Shown here one piece after another: positions 6,978 to 16,650 of a stretch of 34,167 nt of DNA. Source of the DNA: an uncultured Clostridia bacterium (lineage in GTDB: Bacteria > Bacillota > Clostridia > TANB77 > CAG-508); contig CARPYP010000017.1 of NCBI GenBank assembly GCA_949045875.1, positions 1 through 34,167 on the forward strand, in the 5' to 3' direction. Every line of letters begins with the position of its first letter. Positions within the stretch are counted from its first letter, which is position 1. The translations under genes and the position numbers were made by a program. The notes beneath the pieces were generated by a model, which saw only the letters and a program-made list of their open reading frames with translations, made no database searches and was not told the DNA's origin.

Positions 6978-8504
6978 ATGGCTAAAAAAGACTTATTTCA
7001 TAAGCTATCATATACTGAACAACTAGAAGAAATTTTAGAAAAAAAGACTTTTTCAGCAGACTGTAAAAATCTCCTTTTAAGTATGTTATATAAAATAGAT
7101 ACATCATATAATGATTATGAAACAGTAAAAAGAATGGTGGATCCCAAAAGACAAGTAATTGAAGATATATTAAATATAATAAAAGACTGTAATGAAATAA
7201 AACTAATAAGTTCAGCAAAAATAGAGCAATTCAAGAAAAAAAATATAAGATTTAAAATAGACCAACAAAAGAAAAAAATAGAAACAGAGCAAAATGAAAA
7301 TTCAATGTTAAATGCTTTATACAATTTACCAATTGAAAAAAAAGTATATTTAGATGAAGAACATTCAGCAATAAGAAACTCATTACCATTCATACTAGAA
7401 AAGGGAAAAAGTATGAATAGAGCAGAAATCATAAGAGACTTTGATGCATGGTCATGGAACACAACATTTAGTGAAATTCCTAATATAGAAGCAAACCTAA
7501 TTTATCAAAATTTACAAATACTATTAGGAAAAGAATTTTTAGAAGAATGGATGAAACTAGAAAACACTAAAAATTCCTTAGAAATGTTAAATAATAAATT
7601 AAAAGAAATATTAGAAATAAAAGAAGCAGAAGAATTTTTATTTTTAATTTTTAAACTATCAATTATAACATGTTCAGAAAATGATGCAAAAGAAAAGAAA
7701 AGATTAAAAGAAGAATTTACATGGAATACCAAAGAGCTAAAGAGACTAAATGATACAGTAAAGCTAGTAAAAGAAAGTTCAAGCATAAAAGCAAAGGCAA
7801 TACAAGAAATAGAAAAAATAGATAAAACATTAAATGATAAAAAATTATTTGAAAAAGAATTAAAAAGAATTAATGCGAAAGAAACAGATTTTAGAATTTT
7901 AACACCAGACGATTTAGAAACTAGATTAAATAGACAAAGAAAAAAGCTAGAAAACAGAATAAAAGAAGCCAACAACATGCTATATGTAAAACAATATATG
8001 GCTGTAAAATCAAAAATAATGAAAGAAAACAATTTACTTAAAACTATAGAAGAAGCAGACAAAAAGGAAGAATACATTTTAAGAATACAAAAATATTTTA
8101 TCAAAGGAATAACATCAAAAATTCTTTTAGAAGAAAATAAAAAACAAATAATAGACTTAATGTATATCTTGAGGTATTATGAATTTTTACCATATTTTAA
8201 TGAAAAATATATAAAAGATGTAGAAGAATTAAAAGAAATAATAAGTAAAACAGAAGATATACTTGTAAACAAACTTATAGAATTTAAAATAGTAAATAAA
8301 CTATCAGGAAATAGAGAATTTGATAAAAATATAATAAAAAGAATTTTTGGAATGAGAATGATAAACTTAGAAAATATAAATATTGAATTTGTAAATAATA
8401 ATGAAGTGATTTTTTATGATGTAGAAACAATAGAAAAAAAATTTATAATAGAGGATCAAGGAACTAAATTAAAATATAATAAAAAAATAAAGTTATTTGA
8501 CTAA
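6978..8504 (+). CDS. unknown 508-aa charged helical protein
   Basis: I do not recognise a family. The protein is cytoplasmic, with no signal or membrane segment, strongly Lys/Glu-rich and mostly helical, with likely coiled coils at about 75-105, 185-215, 260-345 and 350-370. The start has AAAGGAGATG upstream. It sits between ftsK (78 bases upstream) and the beta-CASP nuclease, in the same direction, so a link to chromosome segregation or RNA/DNA handling is possible but unproven. The C-terminal 70 residues look more globular, with beta strands. Confidence 0.7.
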   Translation: MAKKDLFHKLSYTEQLEEILEKKTFSADCKNLLLSMLYKIDTSYNDYETVKRMVDPKRQVIEDILNIIKDCNEIKLISSAKIEQFKKKNIRFKIDQQKKKIETEQNENSMLNALYNLPIEKKVYLDEEHSAIRNSLPFILEKGKSMNRAEIIRDFDAWSWNTTFSEIPNIEANLIYQNLQILLGKEFLEEWMKLENTKNSLEMLNNKLKEILEIKEAEEFLFLIFKLSIITCSENDAKEKKRLKEEFTWNTKELKRLNDTVKLVKESSSIKAKAIQEIEKIDKTLNDKKLFEKELKRINAKETDFRILTPDDLETRLNRQRKKLENRIKEANNMLYVKQYMAVKSKIMKENNLLKTIEEADKKEEYILRIQKYFIKGITSKILLEENKKQIIDLMYILRYYEFLPYFNEKYIKDVEELKEIISKTEDILVNKLIEFKIVNKLSGNREFDKNIIKRIFGMRMINLENINIEFVNNNEVIFYDVETIEKKFIIEDQGTKLKYNKKIKLFD

Positions 8505-8585
8505 CAAGAAAAACACTAAGTGTGCGTCCGTGTAGTGAAGCCACTTATGTTCCCGAATTTATGCTTAGAAAGGAAAGATAGAAAA

Positions 8586-10232
8586 ATGAAAATAAGTTTT
8601 TTAGGAGCAACTACAGGAGTAACAGGTTCTAATTTTTTAGTAGAAGGAGCAGGAAAAAAATTTTTAGTAGATTGTGGAATGTATCAAGGTCAAGCAAAAG
8701 AAGAAGAAAAAAACTTTGATATATTTGCATATAAACCAGAAGAAATAGATTTCATGCTTTTAACACATGCGCACATAGACCATTCAGGGAGAATACCAAA
8801 ACTATATAAAGATGGATTTAGAAATCCAGTATATGCAACAAAAGCAACATGTGATTTATGTAATATAATGTTACCAGACAGTGGACATATACAAGAAATG
8901 GAAATGGAATGGAAAAATAGAAAAAGAATGAGACAGGGCAAAGCATTATTAAAACCTTTATATACAGCAGAAGAGGCGCAAAAATCATTAGAAATATTTA
9001 AACCAATAAAATATAATGAAATAATTGATATAGATGAAAACATAAAAATAAGATTTAATGATGCTGGACATATGTTAGGTTCAAGTATAATAGAAGTATG
9101 GATAACAGAGAATGGAGACACAGAAAAAGCAGTATTTTCAGGAGATATAGGAAATAATGATATACCACTTTTATCATCTCCAACAATGATAGAAGATGCC
9201 GACTATTTAGTTATGGAATCTACATATGGTAATAGATTACACATGAAAAATGAAACTAAAGCAGAAGATTTTTTAAATATAGCCTCAAGTACGCTTCTAC
9301 AAGGAGGAAATGTAATTATTCCATCATTTGCAGTAGGAAGAACGCAAGAAATATTATATGAGCTAAACAAAATAAAAGATGGCACAAATGATACAGAATT
9401 TATAAATAAATACAATATTTTAATGAATACACCAGTATATGTAGATAGTCCACTTGCAATATCAGCAACAGAGATTTTCAAGCAAAATGAAAACTTATTT
9501 GATGAAGAAGTAAAAGAAGAAATACAAAGAGGAGACAATCCACTTGAATTTGACGGTTTGAAATTTACAAAAACAGCAGAAGAATCAAAAGCATTAAATG
9601 AAAGTACAGAACCATGTATAATAATTTCCGCAAGTGGAATGTGTGATGTTGGAAGGATAAAACATCATTTAAAACATAATTTATGGAATCCTAAGTCAAC
9701 AATATTATTTGTAGGATATCAAGCACAAGGCACTCTAGGTAGAGCAATAGTAAACGGAGCTAAAAAAGTAAAAATATTTGGAGAAGAAATAGCAGTTAAT
9801 GCAAAAATAGAATATATAGAAGGATACTCAGGTCATGCTGACCAAGAATGGTTATTAAACTTTATATACTCATTTTTCAAAAAACCAAAACAAATAATTT
9901 TAGTACATGGAGAAGAAGAAGCGAAAAATGTATTAAAGCAAGAAATTGAAAGAACAACAGACATACCAGTAACTATACCTAAACTCGGAGAGAAATATGA
10001 ACTAAAAAATAATGAAATAAATTTATTAGAAACAATAAAGTTACCAGAAAAAATAGATTCTATAAATGATGATATATTAGCAAAAGTAAAAACTATTAAA
10101 AATGAGATAGAAGACATGGAGACAATATTAAAAGAAGATATATTGACTCGAGATGCTATTGGCAATAAAGAAAAAGAAATAAGATTGCGTTTACGTGAAA
10201 TTGAACGTCTTATCGTAGAAATTATAGAATAA
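8586..10232 (+). CDS. MBL-fold beta-CASP ribonuclease (CPSF/RNase J-like)
   Basis: This 548-aa metallo-beta-lactamase-fold hydrolase belongs to the beta-CASP group of RNA-processing nucleases. Metal ligands are visible in HAHIDH (61-66) and in the later histidine and aspartate motifs DAGHMLGSS and SGDIGN, and the beta-CASP insertion starts after MESTYGNR. The C-terminal histidine motif is GYSGHADQ. It lacks the long C-terminal domain of RNase J and more closely resembles the CPSF-100/YSH1-like bacterial group. Start ATG 8586 follows AGAAAGGAAAG; the frame stays open upstream to 8520, but that part lies in repeat-like GC-rich sequence and adds no domain. The final 70 residues form a helix or coiled coil. 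Confidence 0.9.
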   Translation: MKISFLGATTGVTGSNFLVEGAGKKFLVDCGMYQGQAKEEEKNFDIFAYKPEEIDFMLLTHAHIDHSGRIPKLYKDGFRNPVYATKATCDLCNIMLPDSGHIQEMEMEWKNRKRMRQGKALLKPLYTAEEAQKSLEIFKPIKYNEIIDIDENIKIRFNDAGHMLGSSIIEVWITENGDTEKAVFSGDIGNNDIPLLSSPTMIEDADYLVMESTYGNRLHMKNETKAEDFLNIASSTLLQGGNVIIPSFAVGRTQEILYELNKIKDGTNDTEFINKYNILMNTPVYVDSPLAISATEIFKQNENLFDEEVKEEIQRGDNPLEFDGLKFTKTAEESKALNESTEPCIIISASGMCDVGRIKHHLKHNLWNPKSTILFVGYQAQGTLGRAIVNGAKKVKIFGEEIAVNAKIEYIEGYSGHADQEWLLNFIYSFFKKPKQIILVHGEEEAKNVLKQEIERTTDIPVTIPKLGEKYELKNNEINLLETIKLPEKIDSINDDILAKVKTIKNEIEDMETILKEDILTRDAIGNKEKEIRLRLREIERLIVEIIE

Positions 10233-10236
10233 TAAT

Positions 10237-10323
10237 AGATATTAAATAATTAATACATTCTCAAAATTCCTAGAATTCAATTTCATTCAAATAATTTATC
10301 GAATTTATTAATTATTTATATCT
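10237..10323. repeat. 18-bp inverted repeat spanning the gap before the GH15 gene
   Basis: AGATATTAAATAATTAATA (10237-10255) and its near-perfect complement (10306-10323) flank 50 bases of AT-rich sequence. They could form a cruciform or a transcript stem between the nuclease and glucoamylase-like genes. Confidence 0.5.
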
Positions 10324-10344
10324 GCCATAGAAAGGAACGTAAAA

Positions 10345-12240
10345 ATGAACAAATATTTTAATGATGCAATTATAGGAAATAATAGAATGAGAGCTGGCTT
10401 AACAAAAAAAGGAGAATTAATAAGGTTATTTTATCCAAATATAGATTTTAAGCAATTTATAGAAGAATTCAAAGTAGGGGTAAAAGTAAATGATTCAGGA
10501 CTAATTCATATAGAACAAGATATAAACAATGTATATGACCAATACTATTCAGATGGAACAAATGTATTAAACACAGAAATTGAAAATACATATTTCAAAT
10601 TAGGGATAATTCAAACAGATTGTGCGCCAATAGGAGAAGACAATTTACTGATAAGAAAATATAAATTAATAAACCAAAATACAATTCCATTAGAAGTAAA
10701 ATTGATAGTGAAATCTAAACTATTAACAAATGAAAATAATGATGTGGCCTCAAGAATAATAGATAATGGACTAATACAATACACTCATGACTACAATTTT
10801 TCTATATTTTCAAATAAACATATAATGTCACATAAATTACATGGAGTAGATGAAGTCATAGAAAGTGGTGTATTAGGAGATAAAGATTATATAGGAATGA
10901 CAAACAATTCAGGAATAATATATGATTTACAAATAATAGAGCCAAATGGAGAAATTGAGATACCATTATACATATATATTAATGATAATAAAGAAAAATA
11001 TAGATTACCAGACATAGAAAAAGAAATAGACAATATTGTAAAAAAAGACTATAATGAGGAAATATATAAAACAAAAAAGTACTGGAGAAAATATTTAAAA
11101 AGTCATTCTAATATTGAATTTGATAATAATAATTATGAACAAATGGTAAAAAACGTATATGATAGAACAATATTATTATATCCACTACTAGGGAACTCTG
11201 AGACAGGAGGTATAGCAGCAGCAATGGAGGCAGATGAAGGAAAAACAGCATGTGGAAGATATGCATATTCATGGCCAAGGGATGCAGTATTTATAACAAG
11301 TGCATTAGACTTATTAAATATGGCAAAAGAAACAGAAAAATTCTATAAAAATTTCTGTAAAAATACACAGAGTAAAAATGGTATGTGGGAACAAAGATTT
11401 TATACAGATGGGAGACTAGCGCCAGCTTGGGGGTATCAAATAGATGAAACCTCAAGTGTAATATTCGGAGTATATAGCCATTATTTAAAAACAAAAGACT
11501 TTAGATTTTTAAAAGACAATTTCAAAATGTTAGAAAAAGCCACAAAATACTTAGAAAAATATATTAACAAAATTTTAAAAGGTGAAAAGCCAGAAAAAAT
11601 AAGTTATGACTTATGGGAAATGCATGAGGGAGTGAGCTTATATTCACTATCAAGTATTTATACAAGCTTTGAAGCAATGATAAAAGTAAATGAACTAATA
11701 TTACCAGAATTTGTAAACAATAGATTAAAACAAAATGAAATAAAAGGGCAAATTCAAGCATTACAAGATAAATTAAGAAAGATAAAAGAATTTATAGTCA
11801 ACAATTTTTATGATGAAAAAAATAATTATTATAGAAGAAATTTAGAAGATGAAAAGATAGATATAAGTGTATTAGGAGCAATTGTACCATTTAATGTATT
11901 TTCTGCAAAAGAGAAAAAGATACAAAATACAGTAGAGAGAATAAATATGACATTAAGAACATATACAGGAGGATATCTAAGATTTGAAGATGACCACTAT
12001 ACTGGAGATAGACCATGGGTAATAGCAACACTATGGATGGCATTATATTATATAGAAATTGGAAAAATAAAAGAAGCAAGAGAATGTTTTGACTTTGTAG
12101 TAAAAACACAAAATCCTCATGGTTTCTTAGCAGAACAAGTAGATAATCAAAAAATGGAACCAGCATGGGTAATAGGTTTGGGTTGGTCTCATGCGATGTT
12201 TATACTAGTATTAGACAAATTAAAAGAACTAGAAAAATAA
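10345..12240 (+). CDS. glycoside hydrolase family 15 (glucoamylase/trehalase-like)
   Basis: This 631-aa protein resembles the prokaryotic glucoamylases, which release glucose from the non-reducing ends of alpha-glucans. An N-terminal beta-sandwich domain (about 1-250) precedes the (alpha/alpha)6 barrel. Barrel hallmarks are RYAYSWPRDA (about 304-313), the general-acid region YDLWEMHEG near 421, and the general-base region GFLAEQVD near 595. No signal peptide is present, so it should work inside the cell, for example on glycogen or imported maltodextrins. The genes downstream (phosphohexomutase, mannose-6-phosphate isomerase, phosphofructokinase) fit intracellular glucan breakdown. Alpha,alpha-trehalose is an alternative substrate. 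Confidence 0.85.
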   Translation: MNKYFNDAIIGNNRMRAGLTKKGELIRLFYPNIDFKQFIEEFKVGVKVNDSGLIHIEQDINNVYDQYYSDGTNVLNTEIENTYFKLGIIQTDCAPIGEDNLLIRKYKLINQNTIPLEVKLIVKSKLLTNENNDVASRIIDNGLIQYTHDYNFSIFSNKHIMSHKLHGVDEVIESGVLGDKDYIGMTNNSGIIYDLQIIEPNGEIEIPLYIYINDNKEKYRLPDIEKEIDNIVKKDYNEEIYKTKKYWRKYLKSHSNIEFDNNNYEQMVKNVYDRTILLYPLLGNSETGGIAAAMEADEGKTACGRYAYSWPRDAVFITSALDLLNMAKETEKFYKNFCKNTQSKNGMWEQRFYTDGRLAPAWGYQIDETSSVIFGVYSHYLKTKDFRFLKDNFKMLEKATKYLEKYINKILKGEKPEKISYDLWEMHEGVSLYSLSSIYTSFEAMIKVNELILPEFVNNRLKQNEIKGQIQALQDKLRKIKEFIVNNFYDEKNNYYRRNLEDEKIDISVLGAIVPFNVFSAKEKKIQNTVERINMTLRTYTGGYLRFEDDHYTGDRPWVIATLWMALYYIEIGKIKEARECFDFVVKTQNPHGFLAEQVDNQKMEPAWVIGLGWSHAMFILVLDKLKELEK

Positions 12241-12386
12241 TTGTCTGCATAGCGAAGCCATTTTTGTTTTAGGGTAAATTTTGGTAAAAATTGATATACA
12301 ATAATTGGAAAAAATATTTACAAAACCACAAAAATGTGATAAAAATATATACAGAAATACTTAGGTATTAAAAAGGAGTGGTAAAA

Positions 12387-14111
12387 ATGGAGTATCTTGA
12401 GAAATATGAACAGTGGCTAAATAATGAAATGTTTGATGAACAGACAAAAAAAGAATTAGCAAATATAAAAGGTAATAACGAAGAAATAAAAGACAGATTT
12501 TACAAAGATTTAGAATTTGGAACCGCAGGACTTAGAGGGATAATAGGTGCAGGAACAAACAGAATGAACTATTATACTGTAGGAAAAGCAACACAAGGTT
12601 TAGCTAATTTTATAATAAAGGAAAAAGGAGAAAACCAAGGAGTAGCCATTGCATATGATTCAAGGAGAATGTCTCCAGAATTTAGTAAACGTGCAGCATT
12701 AATTTTAAATGCAAATGGAATAAAAACATATTTATTCGATTCATTAAGACCAACTCCAGAACTATCATTTGCAGTAAGAGAACTAGGCTGTATCGCTGGA
12801 ATTGTAATAACAGCAAGCCATAATCCACCAGAATACAATGGATATAAAGTCTATTGGGCTGATGGAGCACAAATAATTGCTCCAAAAGACAAACAAATAA
12901 TTACAGAAGTAAATAATATAGAAGATTATTCAGAAATAAAATTAATAAATGAAGAAGAAGCAAAAAATAAAGGATTATTTAATATAATTGGAAAAGAAAT
13001 TGATGACCGATACATGGAAGAATTACACAAACTTGTATTAAATCCAGAAGCAATAAAAGAAATGGCAAAAGATATAAAAATTGTATATACACCATTCAAT
13101 GGTACAGGAAATTTACCAGCAAGAAGAATTTTAGACGAATTAGGATTTGAAAATGTCTATGTAGTTCCAGAACAAGAAATGCCAGATGGAGAATTTACAA
13201 CCTTAGCATATCCTAACCCAGAAGATCCAAAAGCATTTGAATTAGCATTAAAATTAGCAAAAGAGGTAGATGCAGATATAGTTTTAGCAACAGATCCAGA
13301 CGCAGATAGGTTAGGAGTATATGCAAAAGATGTTAAAACAGGAGAATACAAAGCGTTCACAGGAAACATGTCAGGACTATTAATTGCTGAATATCAGTTA
13401 AGTCAAAGAAAAGAGAAAGGACTACTTCCACAAAATGGTGTACTTATCAAAACTATAGTATCATCTAATATGGCTGACCAAATGGTTAAAGAATATAATA
13501 TTGAATTAATAGAAGTATTAACAGGCTTTAAATATATAGGAGAACAAATAAGAGTCTTTGAGCAAAATCATAAATATGAATATATATTTGGATATGAAGA
13601 AAGCTATGGATGTTTAGTAGGTACACATGCAAGAGATAAAGATGCCATAGTAGCAATCATGGCTCTTTGTGAGGCAACAGCATACTACAAAAAACATGGG
13701 TTAACTCTGTGGGATCAAATGATAAACATCTATAATAAATATGGATATTATCGAGAAGACTTAGCAAGTATCACACTAAAAGGGGCAGATGGAGCAACAA
13801 AAATACAAAACATGATGTCAAAAATGAGAAATAACCCACCTGTAAGAATAGGTAGATGGGATGTAAAAGCAGTAAGAGACTATAGAATTCAAGAAAGAAA
13901 AGAAATGATGACAGGGAACACATCAAAAATAGACTTACCAACATCAAATGTATTATATTATGAATTATCAAATGATTCATGGTGTTGTGTGAGACCATCA
14001 GGAACAGAGCCAAAAATAAAATTCTATATAGGAGTTAAAGGAAATAGTCTAGAAGATTCAAAACAACAAGTAGAAGAATTGAAAGCAGAGGTATTAAAAT
14101 TAATACAATAA
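12387..14111 (+). CDS. phosphoglucomutase/phosphomannomutase
   Basis: This 574-aa alpha-D-phosphohexomutase interconverts hexose 1- and 6-phosphates. The phosphoserine loop is TASHNPPEYNG (about 142-152), the metal loop DPDADRLG, the sugar loop GYEESYG, and the phosphate-binding loop RPSGTEPKIKFY near the end. ATG 12387 has AAGGAG 9 bases upstream; a GTG at 12378 overlaps that site. Length and the EFGTAGLRG N-terminal motif match the Firmicutes PgcA-type enzyme. It lies between the glucoamylase-like gene and manA, which suggests it links glucose 1-phosphate and mannose phosphates to glycolysis. Glucose versus mannose preference cannot be decided here. Confidence 0.92.
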   Translation: MEYLEKYEQWLNNEMFDEQTKKELANIKGNNEEIKDRFYKDLEFGTAGLRGIIGAGTNRMNYYTVGKATQGLANFIIKEKGENQGVAIAYDSRRMSPEFSKRAALILNANGIKTYLFDSLRPTPELSFAVRELGCIAGIVITASHNPPEYNGYKVYWADGAQIIAPKDKQIITEVNNIEDYSEIKLINEEEAKNKGLFNIIGKEIDDRYMEELHKLVLNPEAIKEMAKDIKIVYTPFNGTGNLPARRILDELGFENVYVVPEQEMPDGEFTTLAYPNPEDPKAFELALKLAKEVDADIVLATDPDADRLGVYAKDVKTGEYKAFTGNMSGLLIAEYQLSQRKEKGLLPQNGVLIKTIVSSNMADQMVKEYNIELIEVLTGFKYIGEQIRVFEQNHKYEYIFGYEESYGCLVGTHARDKDAIVAIMALCEATAYYKKHGLTLWDQMINIYNKYGYYREDLASITLKGADGATKIQNMMSKMRNNPPVRIGRWDVKAVRDYRIQERKEMMTGNTSKIDLPTSNVLYYELSNDSWCCVRPSGTEPKIKFYIGVKGNSLEDSKQQVEELKAEVLKLIQ

Positions 14112-14124
14112 TGTAAAGATATAA

Positions 14125-14180
14125 TGTAGGGGTACCATTTGAGGGAATACCAGTGAGACGACGAGTCCCACTGTGCCCTT
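14125..14180 (+). repeat. GTAGGGG-type dispersed repeat, copy A
   Basis: The copy begins TGTAGGGGTACC, contains GAGGGAATACC, forms a CAGTG...CACTG stem, and ends CACTGTGCCCTTTT. The first and last parts match the 22035 copy. It lies between the phosphohexomutase and manA genes and could also work as a terminator through its end stem and T run. Confidence 0.7.
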
Positions 14181-14223
14181 TTGCAATAACATAAAATCAA
14201 AAATATTAAAAGGAAGAGATAAT

Positions 14224-15171
14224 ATGCTAGAACCAATATTTTTTAAGCCAATCTATAAACAAGTAGTTTGGGGAGGAAACAATATAAAAAATTTTCTAAG
14301 TAGAAAAATAGAAGAAAAAAATATAGGAGAAAGTTGGGAAATATCTGCACATAGTAATGGAATAAGTCAAATAATAAACGAAGCATTTAATAATGAAAAT
14401 TTATATGAATTATTTAACGATAAAATTAAAAGAAAAGAAATTTTCGGTAATAAATGTGTAGAAATGGATAGATTTCCAATATTAGTAAAATTTATAGATG
14501 CAAAAGAAAATTTATCAATCCAAGTACATCCAGACGATGAATATGCTAGAAAATACGAAAATGATTCAGGCAAAAATGAGGTTTGGTACATAATGGACTG
14601 TACAGAAAATGCAAAAATTGTTTATGGTTTCAAAGAAAATATTAAACAACAAAATCTTAAAGAATCAATAAAAGATATTGAAAACAATGTAAAATATGTT
14701 AATGTAAAAAAAGGTGACTTTATATCAATACAAGCAGGGACAATTCATGCTATATGTGGAGGAATGATATTATGCGAAATTCAACAAAGTAGTGATGTCA
14801 CATATAGAGTATATGATTGGAACAGAATTGGATTAGATGGAAAGCCAAGACAATTACACACAGAAAAAGCTCTTGAAGTAATAAAATTAGATAATAAAAC
14901 AGAAGTATATAACTATAGTAACTTTGATAATATAATAAATATATATAATTCTAAAAATTTTAATATAGATTTAATTAATAGTAAAAACAATATAACAGAA
15001 CACTCAAATACAGACACATTTATAGCGTATATAGTTTTAGAAGGAAAAGGAAAAGTTAAAACTAAAAACTTTGAAAAGGACATTCAAATTGGCAATGTAT
15101 TCTTAATTCCAGCAGAATTAGGAGAATATACTATAAATGGAAACATGAAATTAATGAAAGTATATATATAA
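14224..15171 (+). CDS. manA: mannose-6-phosphate isomerase, class I
   Basis: This 315-aa cupin enzyme interconverts mannose 6-phosphate and fructose 6-phosphate using zinc. Metal ligands are visible in QVHPDDEYA (Gln and His), KNEVWYIM (Glu) and AGTIHAI (His). The EIQQSSDVTYRVYDW stretch is typical of bacterial type I enzymes, and a small C-terminal cupin-like domain follows. ATG 14224 is preceded by AAAAGGAAGAG at 8 bases. GC-rich repeat copies lie on both sides, so it may be an independent transcript within the sugar block. Confidence 0.93.
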   Translation: MLEPIFFKPIYKQVVWGGNNIKNFLSRKIEEKNIGESWEISAHSNGISQIINEAFNNENLYELFNDKIKRKEIFGNKCVEMDRFPILVKFIDAKENLSIQVHPDDEYARKYENDSGKNEVWYIMDCTENAKIVYGFKENIKQQNLKESIKDIENNVKYVNVKKGDFISIQAGTIHAICGGMILCEIQQSSDVTYRVYDWNRIGLDGKPRQLHTEKALEVIKLDNKTEVYNYSNFDNIINIYNSKNFNIDLINSKNNITEHSNTDTFIAYIVLEGKGKVKTKNFEKDIQIGNVFLIPAELGEYTINGNMKLMKVYI

Positions 15172-15211
15172 ATTTTAATATTTGTATTTATTATAGAATA
15201 TTGCATATTAA

Positions 15212-15324
15212 TGTAGGGGCACCCTCGGTGCAGTGAGAAAAAATGTAAAATAAAAATTTCTTGTTTTTATATTTTTTTGATCGAAGCATGAAAAATTTGT
15301 AAAACAAATTTTACTAGGCGCCCA
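15212..15324 (+). repeat. GTAGGGG-type dispersed repeat, copy B
   Basis: The copy begins TGTAGGGGCACC and ends near GGCGCCCATG. It contains GAAAAATTTGTAAAACAAATTTTAC, interrupted by AT-rich filler; a close relative of that stem is in the 23712 copy. It sits between manA and the phosphofructokinase promoter. Confidence 0.6.
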
Positions 15325-15373
15325 TGTTAAAGAAAATAATATTATAAAATTGTTAGCATAATTTCAAAAAAAT

Positions 15374-15402
15374 ATTGTATTTTTCTTGAAAATTGATATA
15401 AT
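15374..15402 (+). promoter_or_regulatory. sigma-A promoter of the phosphofructokinase gene
   Basis: TTGTAT at 15374-15379, a 17-bp spacer and TATAAT at 15397-15402 with an upstream TGA make an extended -10 promoter about 50 bases before the start codon. Confidence 0.7.
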
Positions 15403-15450
15403 AATATAAAAATAGACCATATTGGGTAAATAGAAGGGAAATGATAAAAA

Positions 15451-16584
15451 ATGAAAAAGGTAGCAATTTTAGCAAATGGTGGAGATGTAGCAGGATTTAA
15501 TGCCGTAATAAGAGGAATTGTAAAAACAGCAGAAAACAATGGAGTAGAATGCTATGGATATATAGAAGGGTATAAGGGTTTATTAGAAAACAATTATATA
15601 AAACTTGAATCAGCAACTACAGCATCAGGAATTTTACACAAAGGTGGTTCAGTAATAGGTTCATCAACAAACTCAAATGTATTCCATTATAAAGTAGAAG
15701 AAAATGGACAAACAGTATATAAAGATTTATCAGACATATGTGTTCAAAATGTTAAAGACGCAGGATTTGATTGTGTATTTACATTAGGAGGAGATGGAAC
15801 ACAAAAATCTGCCAGAGACTTTTCATTAAAAGGAATTAATGTAATAGGAGTACCAAAGACAATAGACAATGACGTAGCATGTACAGACATTACATTTGGA
15901 TATAATACAGCAGTATCAGTTGCAATGGAAGCACTTGATAGATTACACTCAACAGGAGAAACACATCATAGAATAATGGTATTAGAGGTTATGGGAAGAT
16001 ATGCAGGATGGATTGCACTAGAAGCTGCAATAGCAGGAGGAGCAGATGTTGCCTTAATACCAGAAATACCATATGATTTAAACAAAGTAGCTAAAAAAAT
16101 AGAATCTAGGATAGATATAGGAAAAAGATTTAGTCTAGTAGTAGTAGCAGAAGGAGCAAAACCATTAAACGGAGAAATAACAGTAAAAGGTGTAAGAGAT
16201 AATGGGACAGGTGTTGACAACACAAAACTAGGTGGAGTTGGAGAAACAGTAGCAAAACAACTAGAAGGACTAACAGGACTAGAATCAAGAAATACAACAT
16301 TAGGATATATGCAAAGAGGAGGAACACCAACAGCATATGATAGAGTACTTTCAACAAAATATGGTTCAAAGGCAATGGAATTAGCATTACAAGGAAAATT
16401 TGGAGTATTAGCAGTATTAAAAAATGGAAAATTAGACTCAGTATCATTAGAAGATGTTGTAGGAAACAACAAAGAAATTGGAGCCGTATCAGGAAATACA
16501 GAAAACAGCAATATAAGAAGAGTAACAATGGATGATGACTTAGTAAAAACAGCAAGAAATATAGGAATATCTTTAGGAGACTAA
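15451..16584 (+). CDS. 6-phosphofructokinase
   Basis: This 377-aa enzyme phosphorylates fructose 6-phosphate in glycolysis. The nucleotide loop reads GGDGT (about 113-117) and the catalytic loop PKTIDND (about 135-141). Gly after GGD favours ATP, while Lys in PKTIDND is typical of the PPi-using and mixed-substrate (group III) enzymes, so the phosphate donor is not certain. The first glycine motif reads GGDVAGFNAVIRG, whereas most family members have P-G in place of A-G. The RIMVLEVMGRYAGW and GYMQRGG substrate motifs are intact. It has its own promoter and a strong terminator. Confidence 0.92.
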   Translation: MKKVAILANGGDVAGFNAVIRGIVKTAENNGVECYGYIEGYKGLLENNYIKLESATTASGILHKGGSVIGSSTNSNVFHYKVEENGQTVYKDLSDICVQNVKDAGFDCVFTLGGDGTQKSARDFSLKGINVIGVPKTIDNDVACTDITFGYNTAVSVAMEALDRLHSTGETHHRIMVLEVMGRYAGWIALEAAIAGGADVALIPEIPYDLNKVAKKIESRIDIGKRFSLVVVAEGAKPLNGEITVKGVRDNGTGVDNTKLGGVGETVAKQLEGLTGLESRNTTLGYMQRGGTPTAYDRVLSTKYGSKAMELALQGKFGVLAVLKNGKLDSVSLEDVVGNNKEIGAVSGNTENSNIRRVTMDDDLVKTARNIGISLGD

Positions 16585-16590
16585 GACCAA

Positions 16591-16630
16591 ATGACATGAC
16601 TTGGTATCTTACCATTCATGTCCATTTTTT
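16591..16630 (+). terminator. strong Rho-independent terminator of the phosphofructokinase gene
   Basis: GACATGA/TCATGTC stem with an inner GGTA/TACC stem, followed by CATTTTTT. Confidence 0.85.
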
Positions 16631-16650
16631 ATATTAAGGAAAGAATAATA

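Noticed and set aside
8520..8585. Longer N-terminus for the beta-CASP protein from ATG 8520
   Set aside because: It lies in GC-rich repeat-like sequence, has no ribosome site, and adds nothing conserved; ATG 8586 follows AGAAAGGAAAG.
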